Source: Vicugna pacos
Taxonomy: Eukaryota; Chordata; Mammalia; Artiodactyla; Camelidae
NCBI RefSeq assembly: GCF_048564905.1
Contig: NC_133023.1
Coordinates: 68,606,453-68,670,452 of the forward strand
Length of the DNA: 64,000 nt
Reading direction: 5' to 3'
Shown here: one piece after another, positions 1 through 12,085 of the stretch
Numbering within the stretch: position 1 is the first letter of the stretch
Layout of the letters: each line of letters opens with the position of its first letter
Translations under genes and position numbers: made by a program
The notes under the pieces: generated by a model
The model's database searches: none
The model's input: the letters and a program-made list of their open reading frames with translations, nothing else
Told to the model about the DNA's origin: nothing

Positions 1-124
1 CCAGCTCTCCCACCAAAGCTACTGGGCACATGCAGATGGTATGGGGTCATTCCCACAAAAGGACACAATTTCAATAATGAAATAGGTAACTGTTTTACTT
101 AATTTCATAGAGGCAGAGAAAGTT

Positions 125-750
125 GAGCAAAATGAGAAGATGGAGGAATCTGTTTCTGAGGTGGGAAGCCCCATAAAAAAGACCAGCAGGACCCCCAGGC
201 AGGGCCACTACTCTCCTGCCAGCACCATCTGGTTCCCTGGCCCAGAGGCTCTATCTCACTTTTTGCCTCTGAAACGGCTTATTTCTAGGAAAGTGGAACT
301 TACCCCTAAAATTTTATTGGTTCCCTGAGCTCACTCCTGATTGGTCCATTTCCCTAACTTCTGATTGGTCCATTTGTAGTACTTCATTTGCATGGATCTC
401 ACTCCCGATTGGTTATTTCTCTCCCTCCTGATTGGCCCATTTCCCTCACTCCTGATTGGTTATTTTCTCCCTCCTGATTGGTCCGTTTCTACAAAGCTTG
501 TTCCTAATTAGTCAACTTTTGTTATATCTTATTTGCATATGATGTTGCAAAGTGTAAACTGGTAGCCTATAAAAGCCTGTATAAACCTACAGACAAGGTC
601 CAGAGCTTGGAGTGTTAACTCCTCTGGGCCCGCTGGTGTAATAAACCGGAGTTCTCCAACTTTCTGAGTGCTGCTTGGTGTCTTGCCTGGATCCAGGTTG
701 CTGTCACAACTGAGCTGTAACACCGAGCTGTAACGCTGAGCTATAACACA
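125..750 (+). mobile_element. Class I ERV LTR (probably solo)
   Basis: An LTR fossil in plus orientation. U3 carries seven ATTGG (inverted CCAAT) boxes between 315 and 480, most in a loose 24-40 bp tandem unit, plus two perfect octamers ATTTGCAT at 386-393 and 531-538. A TATA box lies at 568-574 and a poly(A) signal AATAAA at 640-645. The 3' end has three degenerate copies of a 12-mer (GAGCTGTAACAC type, about 713-748) and ends in CA. This layout is typical of gammaretrovirus-like (class I) LTRs. The 5' boundary is uncertain and could lie further left. No internal retroviral sequence follows, because L1 sequence starts within about 100 bp, so I read it as a solo LTR. The exact subfamily was not recognised. 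Confidence 0.7.
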
Positions 751-799
751 TTTTTTCTGCAACATTTCAATTGAAAGAACAAAAAATCCCTTCAAAAAT

Positions 800-3700
800 A
801 TAAAACAGAAATAAACAATTTACCATAGCGTTCAAAGCACTAGTAATAAAAATGATAGATAAACATAGTGAGAATTTTAACAAGGAACTAGAAAATATAT
901 ATTAAAAAAACAGAACTGAAGAATACAATAACTGAAATGAAAAACATAGTAAAAGGAATAACAGCAAACTAAGTGACACAGAAAAATGCAAAAGTGATTT
1001 GGAAGACAGGATAATAGTAATACCCCAACCATAAAAGAAAAAAAAAAGGTAAAATGAATACCAATATTCACATACAGGGGTCCCAGAAAAAGAAGAGAGA
1101 GAAGAGGTTAAAAACAAATTTAATAAAATTATGGCTGAAAACTTCCCAACCCTGAAGAATGAAACAGATATTCAGGTACAGAAAACACAAAGGATTCCAA
1201 ACATGATGAACCCAAATAAACCTACGCCAAGACATATCATAATTAAAATGGCAAAAGGCAGCAAGGAAAAAGTGAAGAGTCATATAAAAGGCAACATCCA
1301 TAAGCCTATCAGCAGAAATGCAGAAATTTTGGGGGCCAAAAGAGAGTACACGTTATATTCAGTGCTGAAATAGAAAACAACAGCAACCCAGGGCACTCTA
1401 CCCGACAAGGTTATCATATAGAATTAAAACAGAGATAAAAAATTTGTCAGACAAGCAAAAAATAAAATAAACAAATAAGCAACCTAACTTACCATATAAA
1501 CAAATTAGAAGAAGAAAAACAAAGTCCAGAGTCAGCTGGTGGAGGAAGGAAATAATAAAGATCAGAGAGTAAATAAATAAATTAGAAAAAAATAAATCAA
1601 TGAAACCAAGATCTGTTTTTTAAAAGCTAAACAAAATTGATAAACGTTTAGCCAGACTCTTCAATAAAAAAAAGAGGACTAAAATAATCAAAATAAGAAG
1701 GGAAAGAGGAGAAATAAAAACCAGTATCACAAAGATACAAAAAATCACAATCTATAAAGATTTATATGTCAACAAAGTGGACAACTTAAAAGAAATGGAC
1801 ATCTTTCAAGACTAAATCAGGAAGAAATAGACAATTTAAACAGACTGACCACTGGCAATGAAATCAGATTTGTAATTAAAAACTTCAAGAAAACAAAAAT
1901 GCAAGACTTGAAGGCTTCACAGGGAAATACTACCAAACATATAAAGAACTAATGCCTATCCTTCTCAAACTATTCCAAAAATTGAAGAGGAGGGAATACT
2001 CCCAAATTCATTCTATGAATCCACCATTACCCTGATATCAAAACCAGATAAAGGCACTAAAAGCAAAAACAAAAACAAAAAACAAAACAGGCCAATAACT
2101 CTGATGAATATACAAGCAAAACTCCTCAACCAAATATGAGCAAACCAAATTCAACAATATATAAAAAGGATCATACTCCATGATTAATTCCAGGGATGCA
2201 AGGATGTTTCAATATTCTAAATCAATCAATGGCATACACCACGTTAACAAAAGGAAGGCTAAAAATCATATAATAATCTCAAAAGATTCAGAAAAAGCAT
2301 TTGACAAGAGTCAACATCCATTCATTCATGATAAAAAAACTCATCAAAATGGGTATAGAGGGAACATATTCAACATAATAAAATAAATTTATAACAAACC
2401 CACAGCTAACACCATATTCAATGATGAAAAACTGAAATACTCTAAAATCAGAAACAAGTCAAGGATGTCCACTCTTGCTACTCCTATTTAACATAGTATC
2501 AGAAGTACTAGCCAGAGAATTCAGACAAGAAAAACAAATAAAATGAATCAAATTGGAAGAGAAGAAATAGTACTATAACTATTTACAGATAACATCATTA
2601 TATATATATGTATATATAACCCCAAAGTTTCCACCAAAAAACTATGAGAAATAATAAGTGAATTCAGTAAAAGCATAAGGTACAAAGTTAACATACAGAA
2701 AACACTCTAATAATTAACAATTAGAGAAAGCAAGAAAACAATTCTCTTTAAAATTGCATTAAAGGAAATAAAATACTTGAGAATAAACCTAACCAAGGAA
2801 ACTATAAACCACTGATGAAGGATAATGAAGATGATACAAAGAAATGGAAAGATACCTTGTGTTAATGGATTGTAAGAAATAATATTGTTAAAATGTCCAT
2901 ACCACCCAAAGCAATCTAGAAATTTAATACAATTCCTATCAAAATACCCATGATATTTTTCACAGAACTATTATAAGTAATCCTAAACTTTATATAGAAC
3001 TAAAAAAGACCCTGAATAGGTAAAGCAATCTTGAGAAAAAGGAACAAAGCCAGAGGTATCATGCTACCTGATTTCAACATATACTACAAGGCTACAGTAA
3101 TCAAAACAGCATAGAACTCACAAACAACAACATTAACAACAACAACAACAACAAAACAGACACATACATCAATGGAATCAAGATCCCAGAAATAAACCCA
3201 CACACTTAAGGTCAATTAATCTGTTACAAAGGAGGCAAGAATATACAGTGGAGAAAAAAATAGTCTCTTCAAAAAGTGGTGCTGGGAAGACTGCACAACT
3301 ACATGTAGAAGAATGAAATTGAAATATTTTTATACAGCCATATACAAAAAATAAATTCAAAATGGATTAAAGACCTAAATGTAAGACCTGAAACTCCTAG
3401 AAGAGAACACAGGCAGAACACTCTGACATATATTGTAGCAAAAATTTTTGGATCTTTCTCTTAAGGCAAAAGAAACAAAAGCAAAAATAAACAAATGAGA
3501 CTTAATTAAACTTAAAAGCTTTTGGACAGCAAAGGAAACCAACAACAAAATGAAAAGACAACCTACGGAATGGGAGACTATATTTGCAAAATATGACCAA
3601 TAAAGGGTTAATATCCAAAATATGTAAACAGCACATACAACTCAACATCAAAAAAAAAAAAACAAAACCCACAAACAACCCAACTGAAAAAGAGACAGAA

Positions 3701-4640
3701 GATCTGAATAGGCTTTTTTCAAAAGCAAATATACAGATAGCCAACAGGCACATGAAAAGATACTCAACATTACTAATTGTCAGATAAATGCAAATCAAAA
3801 ACCACAATGAAATATTACCTCACATCTGTCAGAATGACTACAATCGAAAAGTATACAAATAATATATGCTGAAGAGGGTGTGGAGAAAAGGAAATCCTAG
3901 TACACTATTGATGGGAGTGTAAATTGGTACAATCACTATGGAAAACAATATGGAAGTCCCTCAAAAAATTAAAAATAGAACTCCCACGTGACAATTCCAC
4001 TCATGTGTATATATCCAAAGAAAACAAATACATTAGTTTAAAAAGATACCTGTACCCCAGTGTTCATAGCAGCATTATTTACAATAGCCAAGGTATGGAA
4101 GACACCTAAGTGTTCATCAACAGACAAATGAATAAAGAAGTCATGATTTATATTTTATTTATATATATATATATATATAATGAAATATTACTCAACCATA
4201 AAAATAATTAAATTCCCCATTTGCAATATCATGGGTGGACACAGAGGGTACTATGCTTAGTGAAATAAGTCAGACAAAGAAAGACAAATACATAGATAAA
4301 TATGTTATCACTTATACATGGAGTCTAAAAAATAAAATGAATGAATATAACAAAAAAGAAACAGACCCATAGATAATAGAGAAAAGCGTAATGTTTACCA
4401 GTAGGGAGATGGAAGAGGGGAGGAGCAAGATAGGATCAGGGGATCAATAGAGGCAAATTACTATGTATAAAATAGATAAGAAATAAGGATAATATTGTAC
4501 AGAACAGGGAAATATACCCATTTTGGGGTTACAACTTTAAATGGAGTGTATCTATAAATATATCGAATCACTATGTTGTATACCTAAAACTAATATAATA
4601 TTGTAAATCTACTATTCTTCAATAAAATAAATAAATAAAA
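800..4640 (+). mobile_element. L1 (L1MA-like), 5'-truncated and internally deleted
   Basis: An old LINE-1 in sense orientation. About 860-1480 translates in pieces to ORF1: the coiled-coil part (ELKNTITEMKN-like), then AENFPTLKNETDIQVQ and RHIIIKMAKG, the RNA-binding domain. From about 1500 it continues as ORF2 just before the reverse transcriptase (SWWRKEIIKIR-like, then NKIDKRLARL). RT and C-terminal ORF2 follow: [15 protein letters not shown] near 2090-2140, a KAFDK block near 2300, and the C-terminal region at 3500-4100. The L1 3' UTR ends in AATAAAATAAATAAATAAAA at about 4620-4639. The ORF2 endonuclease half is absent, so ORF1 joins pre-RT ORF2. Many stops and frame changes show it is dead. 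Confidence 0.85.
4144..4180. repeat. (TA)n-rich tract inside the L1 3' region
   Basis: TA dinucleotide run (core about 4159-4180) within the L1 3' region, where many L1 copies carry a variable TA tract. Confidence 0.8.
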
Positions 4641-4644
4641 ATCC

Positions 4645-4985
4645 TTACATAAAAAAAACACACACACACAATTAAACCCTACCAAGCCAAGTGTTACAAA
4701 ATACAGGGTGTGACAAACCAACTATATGTCAAGAGAATAAATTAGGTAACTTGAGAAACTACTACATTTAAGTCATCATCATAAAACTACCAAATATAAT
4801 CATGTTCAGCTTTTTTTCATATTCAGCTTTTTATTAAAAAATAAATAAAACATATTTAAACAAAACAAAGTCTACCTAAACGTTATCCATCCCTCACCAT
4901 CCAATTTGGAACTAACAAGTCCAAGTATAGTCTAATCCTGCTTGATACATTCTTTTTTTTTTAATCTTATAACCACTAGAGATAT
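4645..4985. other. Unassigned spacer with a short (CA)n
   Basis: After the L1 tail there is a short A/CA run (about 4651-4670) and then AT-rich sequence with no family, coding or RNA signature that I recognise. Confidence 0.5.
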
Positions 4986-5265
4986 TATTTTTTTATTTTT
5001 TAGTGTTTTTTAATTTTTTAATTTTTGAACTTTTTTATTGAAGTATAGTCAGTTTACCATGTTGTGTCAATTTCTGATGTACAGCATAACGTTCCAGTCA
5101 TACATATACATAGATTTATTCTTTTCATATTCTTTTTCATTATAGGTTACTATAAGATATTGAATATAGTTCCCTGTGCTATACAGTATAAACTTGTTTA
5201 TCTATTCTTGATTTTCTCACAGTACATTTATTATGACACCATTAGTACAAGGAGGAGGTCTCATA
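4986..5265 (-). mobile_element. Camelid-type L1 3' end, heavily 5'-truncated
   Basis: The plus strand reads a T-rich tract, then TTTTTTATTGAAGTATAGTC and the motif CTGTGCTATACAGTATAA. The same order recurs at 34.7, 42.1 and 61.0 kb. This is the reverse complement of the L1 3' UTR seen in the two larger L1s of this window. Only about 250 bp of 3' UTR is present, as expected of a typical 5'-truncated retrotransposition. Confidence 0.75.
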
Positions 5266-5790
5266 TTTGTGACAAATAGTAATCACATTTATACCATCTA
5301 TTCTTTATCAACACCTTATTTAGACTCCATCTCCCAGTGGTTAATTATACTTTTATGATTATAGGGGCATAGAATCTGAGCTTTCTGAGCTTTCTGATAT
5401 TATCTCACTTATATCATCCTCACTATCATGCACGCATTCTCTGGTTCAGTTCATGCAGCATTGTGGCTTAAGTTGTCATGTATGTGTTAATGGCTGCTAT
5501 GGTAAAGACAGCTAGCCATCCATCACAATCTATTCTCTCCTTAATTTATAATAATAGAATTGCTGCTGGGGACATGACTGTCCAACAATCTTTGCAGTTA
5601 AATTTGGCTACCCCTTGCTGCATAAGTTCATACCACGGCAATTATCCCACTTTGTTCATGCAGACAATGCCAGTGCTGAAGGAGATAAGATGTTGTAAGG
5701 AGCCTGAGTTCCTCAAAGACTTTGAAGAGAAGAGCTGACTTGCTAAACTGATTCATGTTATGCCTCTGCTCCAAATTCCCAACTGGATCC
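5266..5790. other. Unassigned; possible old LTR piece at about 5570-5760
   Basis: Mostly unrecognised. About 5570-5760 (GACTGTCCAACAATCTTTGC, then an AAGGAGCCTGAGTTCC segment) faintly resembles mammalian MaLR-type LTRs, but I cannot name it. The 86-residue open frame at 5478-5738 has no recognisable domain. Confidence 0.3.
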
Positions 5791-5799
5791 CAATATTAG

Positions 5800-6065
5800 A
5801 GTAAAAACAAAGTCCTTTTAATATTATATGAAGCAGTACACTTCTACAGATGAACATGGCTCACATCTTCTCTTCTTTCAAGTCTTGATTCAAAAGTCAC
5901 CTTCTTATTGAGGCTTCCTCTTGCTACTATATTTTAAATTGTGCCTCTATCACATTTTCTACCCTTTGTTTCACTTTTATTTTTTCCTTTATACTTAGCA
6001 CGATCTGAAAATTCTAACACTTTATTTAGTTTTCTTATTTCTGTCTTACTCATAAGAATACAGGT
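5800..6065 (+). repeat. L2 LINE fragment
   Basis: Matches the order of the L2 3' region: a segment like CAAAAGTCACCTTCTTATTG, then GAGGCTTCCTCTTG (consensus GAGGCCTTCCCTGACC), then a pyrimidine-rich tail. Old and diverged. Confidence 0.6.
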
Positions 6066-6735
6066 GCCAAGAGGTCATATATATTTTTAATATGACAATT
6101 TGTTATTTCTTATAATTCTGTAGATAAAAGTAGGAATCAGCTGAGTGTGTTTTGTCTATTCTCATAATATTAGCTGCAGTTGTCCATGTACTGTATGCAA
6201 GTGGGAACTCTACTGGGGGCTGCAAAGTACAAGATATCCTCTCAACCTACAGAGATTCTCTCTGCTGCCTTCAATTATTCAGTTACCTATCCTGGACAGT
6301 TTTAAAGGTGAATGAGATTCAAGAAAGCAAAATCAGAAATTGCCAGGATTTCTATAAGGGTTAGACCTAATCAGGCACAGCATCATTTGGACCACATTAC
6401 ATTGGTCAAACCAGTATAATATAATGCTAATTTAAAAATATATATAGAATGTAATTATCATTATAAAAATATTCAGATAACACAGAAATATATATATATA
6501 TACACACATATATTAATCCCATTTTCATTTTTTATAAACATTATTTTGAGTCCAAGGTATATATTTAATATATTTCTTATTTACTTTTTCTGTAAATACA
6601 AATATAAAACTATGATTTTTAGAAATGAAAACAATATCATACTATATGATACTATAATTCATATTTTCAGTTCATATTGGACTTCAGTATTTTTTAAATT
6701 CGGTTTACTGGTACATATTTTACATATATATTAAA
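6066..6735. other. Unassigned, with a TA/CA microsatellite
   Basis: Contains a TA/CA tract at about 6488-6514. No other recognisable feature. Confidence 0.5.
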
Positions 6736-6825
6736 AATAACCTTTTTGAGTGTGCAGTTCTGTAAATTTTGCCAAACAAATATGGTCATGTAACTATTGC
6801 CACAATCAATCTAGAGAAAAATTCT
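6736..6825 (-). repeat. L1M 3' fragment
   Basis: The segment TGAGTGTGCAGTTCTGTAAA through GTCATGTAACTATTGCCACA is the antisense 3' region typical of old L1M (L1MC/L1ME) elements, where it reads as a 'GTGCAGTTC ... CCACCACAATCAA' block. Confidence 0.55.
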
Positions 6826-7544
6826 ATCATAAAGATAACTATGAGAGAAAAACTCTAAATCTGTCATATAATTGAAAGACTACATACACACTTAAATCCA
6901 AAGGAAACAGATTGCATGGTAAAACTTTTCAAAACAAAATATAAACAATATAAATAAATAAAGATATTTTTGATTTGATCCATAATAATAGATTAGTTTG
7001 TAGCAGACTAAACCTCCTGCTGAGACTAAGCAGAAAATTTGGGCATAATAAAGAATAATCTGCTTCAATGAATTGAAGAGATGCCACATACACATAAATT
7101 GACAAGACAAGATGCCAGAGTAAATGGAAGACCAAAACAATGCCTGACACTCAGCATTCATTTCTCCAGGGCAAGTAGGAGAAGCATTAGTAAACACCTC
7201 ATGCTTTCAGTTAGGACTTCCCAGGCCGTACCTTAGAAGTAGGGATAAAATTGAAACAGAATAACTCTCAAAGAGACTACAGTCCAACTTTGAATTATTT
7301 CAAATTCTGCTTAGATTAGTGATTTATTTAACCTTGCCTATCTGCCATAGCAAGCCACCTATGGAGAAAAATAAAACCATACAGACACTCCCATTATCAC
7401 TACAATTCATTCATACTCAGAAGGCAAAACAAAATAACTAAAAAGCAGATGAAAACTCTATGAAAATGAAATATTGATGTTAAAAGAGCGTATATGTTTT
7501 TTATTGTTGCATAACAAATTGTACCAAGTCTAGGCTCATCCTGC
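6826..7544. other. Unassigned AT-rich DNA
   Basis: I see no repeat family, gene or structured RNA. Short open frames on the minus strand here are low-complexity and hydrophobic and do not look like genes. Confidence 0.5.
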
Positions 7545-7950
7545 TTGCCACACAACAGGCCAATAAGTTGAGAGACAAGGTGCTGGGGCAAGGAATGCTA
7601 GCTTTATTTGGAAAGCCAGCAAACAGGGAAAATGGTGGACTAATGTCCTAAAGAATCATGTTAACCCAGAGTAGAATTTGGGCTTCTTTTATGTTAAAGG
7701 AAAAAGGGAAGCAGGACGGTTCAAGATTAAAGGGTAAAGGTGGATTGCAGACTTCTTGGAGCCACCAGGCCTCCAAGAGAAATATAATATTTCTTTGTTT
7801 TTCTGCTTGCTCATGTAGGTTGGATCACAAGCCTCCTGCAAAACTTCAAGTTGTTAGCAGTTAGACTTTACTATTCTTATTTCTGCTTATTCACAAGGTT
7901 TCTAGTCTGAAAGCAAACTTATCTACAAGTAATAGCCGGAACTAACTACT
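7545..7950 (-). mobile_element. Probable ERV LTR fragment
   Basis: Sequence running from ACAGGCCAATAAGTTGAGAG through AATGCTAGCTTTATTTGG to CCACCAGGCCTCCAAGAGAA resembles an antisense mammalian ERV LTR. Boundaries and subfamily are uncertain, and no target duplication was found. Confidence 0.4.
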
Positions 7951-7954
7951 ATTA

Positions 7955-9200
7955 CCTGGTATAACATGTCTAGTTTTCAACAAAAATTACAAGGCATTCT
8001 TCAAGGTAAGAAAAAAAAACGATATGAAGTGACAAAGCAAGCATCAGAAACAAACTCAGATATGGTAGAAATTAGACAAAGAATAAAAAAATACATTACC
8101 AATAAGGACAAAGTAAGAATTCCAGTGGGCTACACTTTAGAAACCAGACAAGCAAGAGAGTTTATGAAATATTTAAAGTATTTAAAATAAAAACACCAAA
8201 CTAGAATTCTACATAGAGCAAAATTATCTTTTAAAAAAGGAGAGAGAATTACGGTTTCTGCTCTGATAAAGAGCATGGAAATTGTCACTAGAATAAACAG
8301 AAAATCAACAATATCTAAGAAATCAGATAAGTTAGATACAGCAAAGAATTGATACATCTTTCTGAAAACTGGAGATACCATCAAATACAGATGATTAGTT
8401 TACCGATAGCATAAACTGCTGGGACCGGTAACTAACCACTTAAATGGTAATTGACAAGTTACTGGAGACTGGATATGGACTAGGTTGAGAGTTTAAAACT
8501 CCTGAGGGCCTAGTGTTGAGGCTCTGCCTCACACTTTTTGTGAGTTTTACCAGCTTCTCATAGTGAATATCAGAAAAATTTCCTCTGGCCTTAGGCAGGG
8601 GGAGATGAAATTAACCATTTAGAAATATACCCAGAGAATTATGTTGTCCATAATAAGGGCCTGCTCTCAAGGGAAAACAATTTATGAGAGCTTTATCTGA
8701 TTTGGGGGAAGGGCTATTAGACAATTCCAGTCCATTCTAGACATCCCAATTCACATCAGAGAAGAAAAATAGGTTCTAAAAATCTTCTTAAACACATAGC
8801 CATCCCAGGAAAGAAGTCAACTAAAAAAGTTGCGCTTTAATCATAAGACTATAGGGATGTTTTCCCTCTTTAATCACCAGAACATCACAGGGCTCTAGTA
8901 TAGTAACAATGGGATACAGCTCAGAGAGCTGGAAGACATAGACTCTATTTAAAAAGGAATCTCTAGAGAAACTGAAACAGGGAGACAAAAACAAGAACAC
9001 TAGAGGAAATGGAGCCTCTTACGTCAATAGATACAGCAAACATTAAAAATAGCCTAAATTTCTAGCCAGATCAACATAAAATCTCTCAATAAAGGCTTAT
9101 TTACCTCAGCTCCTATTAGACAGTCTAAGCTGAAGAGAGGAGCTGGAGAGAGGCTGGCTGTTAGGCCTCAAAGTAGCAGATTAAAACAATAAGCCAAAAA
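7955..9200 (+). repeat. Old LINE, HAL1/L1M-like, fragmented
   Basis: About 7955-8400 resembles the ORF1 region of HAL1 or old L1M: it starts near TATAACATGTCTAGTTTTCA, passes A-rich coding-like sequence, and has a segment like AGAATTCTACATAGAGCAAA that matches the ORF1 C-terminal 'TLYPAKLS' region. About 8900-9190 resembles another part of such an element (GGAAATGGAGCCTCTTA, CTCAATAAAGGCTTATTTAC). The assignment is from memory and the middle part is not confirmed. Confidence 0.4.
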
Positions 9201-9226
9201 TTAAACAGTCAAGCCTTTTAATCACT

Positions 9227-9694
9227 GTATTAGTTTTCTAGGGTGGCTGTAACAAAGTACCACAAACTGAGTGTTAAACAATGGACATTTATTTCCTCAG
9301 AGTTCTGGAGGCTAGAAGTCAAGTTCAAAGTGTCTGCAAGTTCAGTTTCTCCAGAGGCCTCTCTTCCTGGCCTGCAGATGACTGCCTTCTTGCTGGGTCC
9401 TCACGTCGTCTTTTCTTTGTCAATAAAATCCTGGTGCCTCTTTCCCTTCTTATTAGAACACCAGTCTTATTGGATTAGAACCCACCCATCTGCCTCATTT
9501 TAACTTAATCATCTCTTTGAAGGCTCTATATCCAAATACAGTCACATGGATTTGGCTCCATCCATATGACTTCATTAACCTTAATAACTTAATTTTTTAA
9601 TAAAATTTCTATCACTAAAATGGCTATAGTCTGTAGTACTGGGGATAGAAATGTCAACATATGAAGTTTGGTGGAGACACAATTCAGTCCATAA
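9227..9694 (-). mobile_element. MaLR LTR (MST/MLT1 type)
   Basis: On the plus strand it opens with TATTAGTTTTCTAGGGTGGC and CAAAGTACCACAAACTG, followed by TTCTGGAGGCTAGAAGTCAA. It closes with GGAGACACAATTCAGTCC. This is the reverse complement of the well-known MST/MLT1 LTR, whose 3' end reads GGTACTTTGTTACAGC...CTAATACA. It is nearly full length at about 470 bp. With the sequence to its right, it forms the 3' LTR of a minus-strand element. Confidence 0.8.
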
Positions 9695-12009
9695 TCTCTG
9701 CCTTCTGTACCCCCAAAATTCATATCCTTCTAATATGCAAAGTATATTAACCCCCATACCCAAAGCCCAAAATTCTTAACCTATTCTATCATCAACTCTA
9801 AGTCCCAAATCTCATCTAAAAGTCATCTAAATCATGCATGGGTGAGTCTTGAGATATGATACACGCTAAGGCCAAATTCTCTCCATCTGTGAACCTATGA
9901 AAACACAGAAGATGTCTCTGTCCAAAATACAATGGTGAGACAAGCATAAGATAGGAATTCCCATTACAAAAGGGAGAAATTAGAAAAAAACAGAAAGGGA
10001 TCACAGGTCCAAAGCAAATCCAAAACATAGCAGGGCAAATTCTTTTCAATTTAAGGCTTAAGAATCTTCATCTTTGTCTCAATCCATTGTCCTTTGGGCC
10101 CACCAGGATAGCTTCTTCAGCCCTGGGTGGTGGCCCTGCCCCCACAGCCCTAGTGACAACATAGCCACCTCAAGCATAGGGGCCAGCTCCACCCTTATGT
10201 CCTTGGATGATAACCCCACTCCCACAGCCTATGACTCACTTCTGCCTCTGAGGTTCTAGGCTGCAGCAGCTTAGACTGTTGAAGATAAGAAGGTAGTCCT
10301 AAGTTCTGAAACCCAGACAGAGACACCTTGCCCCCTCCAGGGCTGGGTTCTTTGACTCATGGTGACAGTGGCAGTGCTACTGATATCTGAATCAGCTTTA
10401 TGTTCATCCCTCCCTTTTCTTCAAGAATAACACATGCTCATGGTAGGATAATTCTATTATCTTATCCTGTACTATCCCAGAAGTCCAACAGACTCCTTTC
10501 ATTTTGTTTTGTCTCTGTCTCCTTTAGTCCAGGCTGACAGTGTTTCTTCTATTATAACTCCAACTCTATTCCTGGCTTCTACTGAGAGCTTAGATCTATG
10601 AGCCACAACCATAACCTCTTTATCATATGATTTCCTAGCCATACCCTTGGTATTTTCTCCAAAATATGCTTGTTTTTTTGCAACATGGCTAAAAATTTTC
10701 CAAATCTTCAAGTTCTGGTTCTTTTTTGCTTATGAGTTTCTTCCATTTATTTTTCTCCTTTAGCATTTTACTATAAGCAGCAAGGAGAAACCAGTCCAGG
10801 ACTTCAGATCTTTCCTTAGAAATTTCCTCAGGTGAAATATCCAGGTGTGTCACTTACAATTTCTATTTTCCACAAACTATTAGAATTCAATTTGGCCAAC
10901 TACTTTGACATTTTTTCAAAATTATCACCGTTCCTCCAATATCCAATAATATGTTTCTCATTACCTTATAAGACCAAAACAAAATTACTTTTAATGTTCA
11001 TATTTTAACCAACAGTCTCTTCAGAGTAATCTATACTTTTTGTAAAATGCACCAAAAGACTCTTCAAGCTTCTACTTCCAGTTTCTTCCACCACTATTAC
11101 TCACCCTAAATATCCATTCCCACACATGTTCCCTGGACTTCTGTCTGTATAAATTAGAAAATCCATGTAGTTCTTTTGGAGTGTAGTACACCGCCTCATG
11201 GATTATAATTCATACCTCTCATTTATGGGCCAGCTGTGACTTGAGTCTAGTTATAGGTCTGGAAACTAGGAGTTTTGGGGGAAGGCCTAGGGTAGAATTA
11301 GCATTGTCATGCAAGACAACTGCTTCAGTGGAGGCCGTTACAGTTTCCTCAGCAAATGAAGGATTAATCCTCTTAGATGGAGTTGAAAAGGCTGTTTCCA
11401 CAGGGAGTGGAGAGTTTGCTTCCACTGGCAAAGAAGACTCAGCAAAATTTAGGATCTTCCCAAATTTTGCTCATTTCAAATTTCAGGACCCCATTTCTTC
11501 CTAATCAATGCCCTTTCCTCAAGATACACTGAGAGGCTGGGAGTTCAACATGCACTGACAAGATCTTGGACTTTATTTTTAGTGCTATCAGCCCTGTGGC
11601 TACAGAATATAAGAGTCTTCTTTAGGGCACATATAGAAGCTATCAGGTCATCTATGCAGCACTTCAACTGAGAATTCAAATCTCTGAGCACATCCTTTTC
11701 TTTCCCTGCATTGTCCAGTGACATCACAGGCAACCGGCCAGACTAATATGTTGTTAGTTTTACAAAAATATTCAAAATTATTATATATACAGCTACTCAG
11801 ATCTTGGCTTCTAACAAGTGGCTGATTTAGGGTATTCAATGTTGATATTTGCATATATTTGTTGTCAGATCACACCATGGACAATCAGAGTTCTCTTTAC
11901 TACTAGAAAGAGTCATTTGTGTGTTTCAACCTAAACAGATTAGAGAGACAATTCCAAAAATCCCAGATCCAATTCAGAAAATTCATCCTAAAAATTCAAT
12001 TTTCTTTTC
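9695..12009 (-). mobile_element. MaLR/ERV-L internal region fossil (gag-like)
   Basis: Lying between a MaLR LTR and an MLT2 LTR, both minus, this stretch reads in reverse as internal retroviral sequence. The part next to the left LTR resembles the 3' internal region of MaLR elements. Around 11.22-11.43 kb the minus strand encodes a peptide with SRPITRLKSQ, a motif I associate with mammalian ERV gag. About 11.55-11.73 kb encodes a helical, Leu/Lys-rich segment of the kind found in ERV-L/MaLR gag. It is a broken fossil with no coding potential. It is unclear whether the whole stretch is one element or an MLT2-linked ERV-L piece joined to a MaLR piece. Confidence 0.5.
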
Positions 12010-12043
12010 TAGAATCACTCTTTAGAGAAACAGAACCAATGTA

Positions 12044-12085
<42 letters not shown>

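Noticed and set aside
315-490. CRISPR-like direct repeats
   Set aside because: The repeats are short, unequal and lie in an LTR U3; the spacers are not unique units, and the host is a mammal.
9175-9225. Shared sequence with 39265-39320
   Set aside because: Only short similar phrases (TTAAAACA, AGCCAAA, TCAAGC) in an AT-rich context; not enough for homology.
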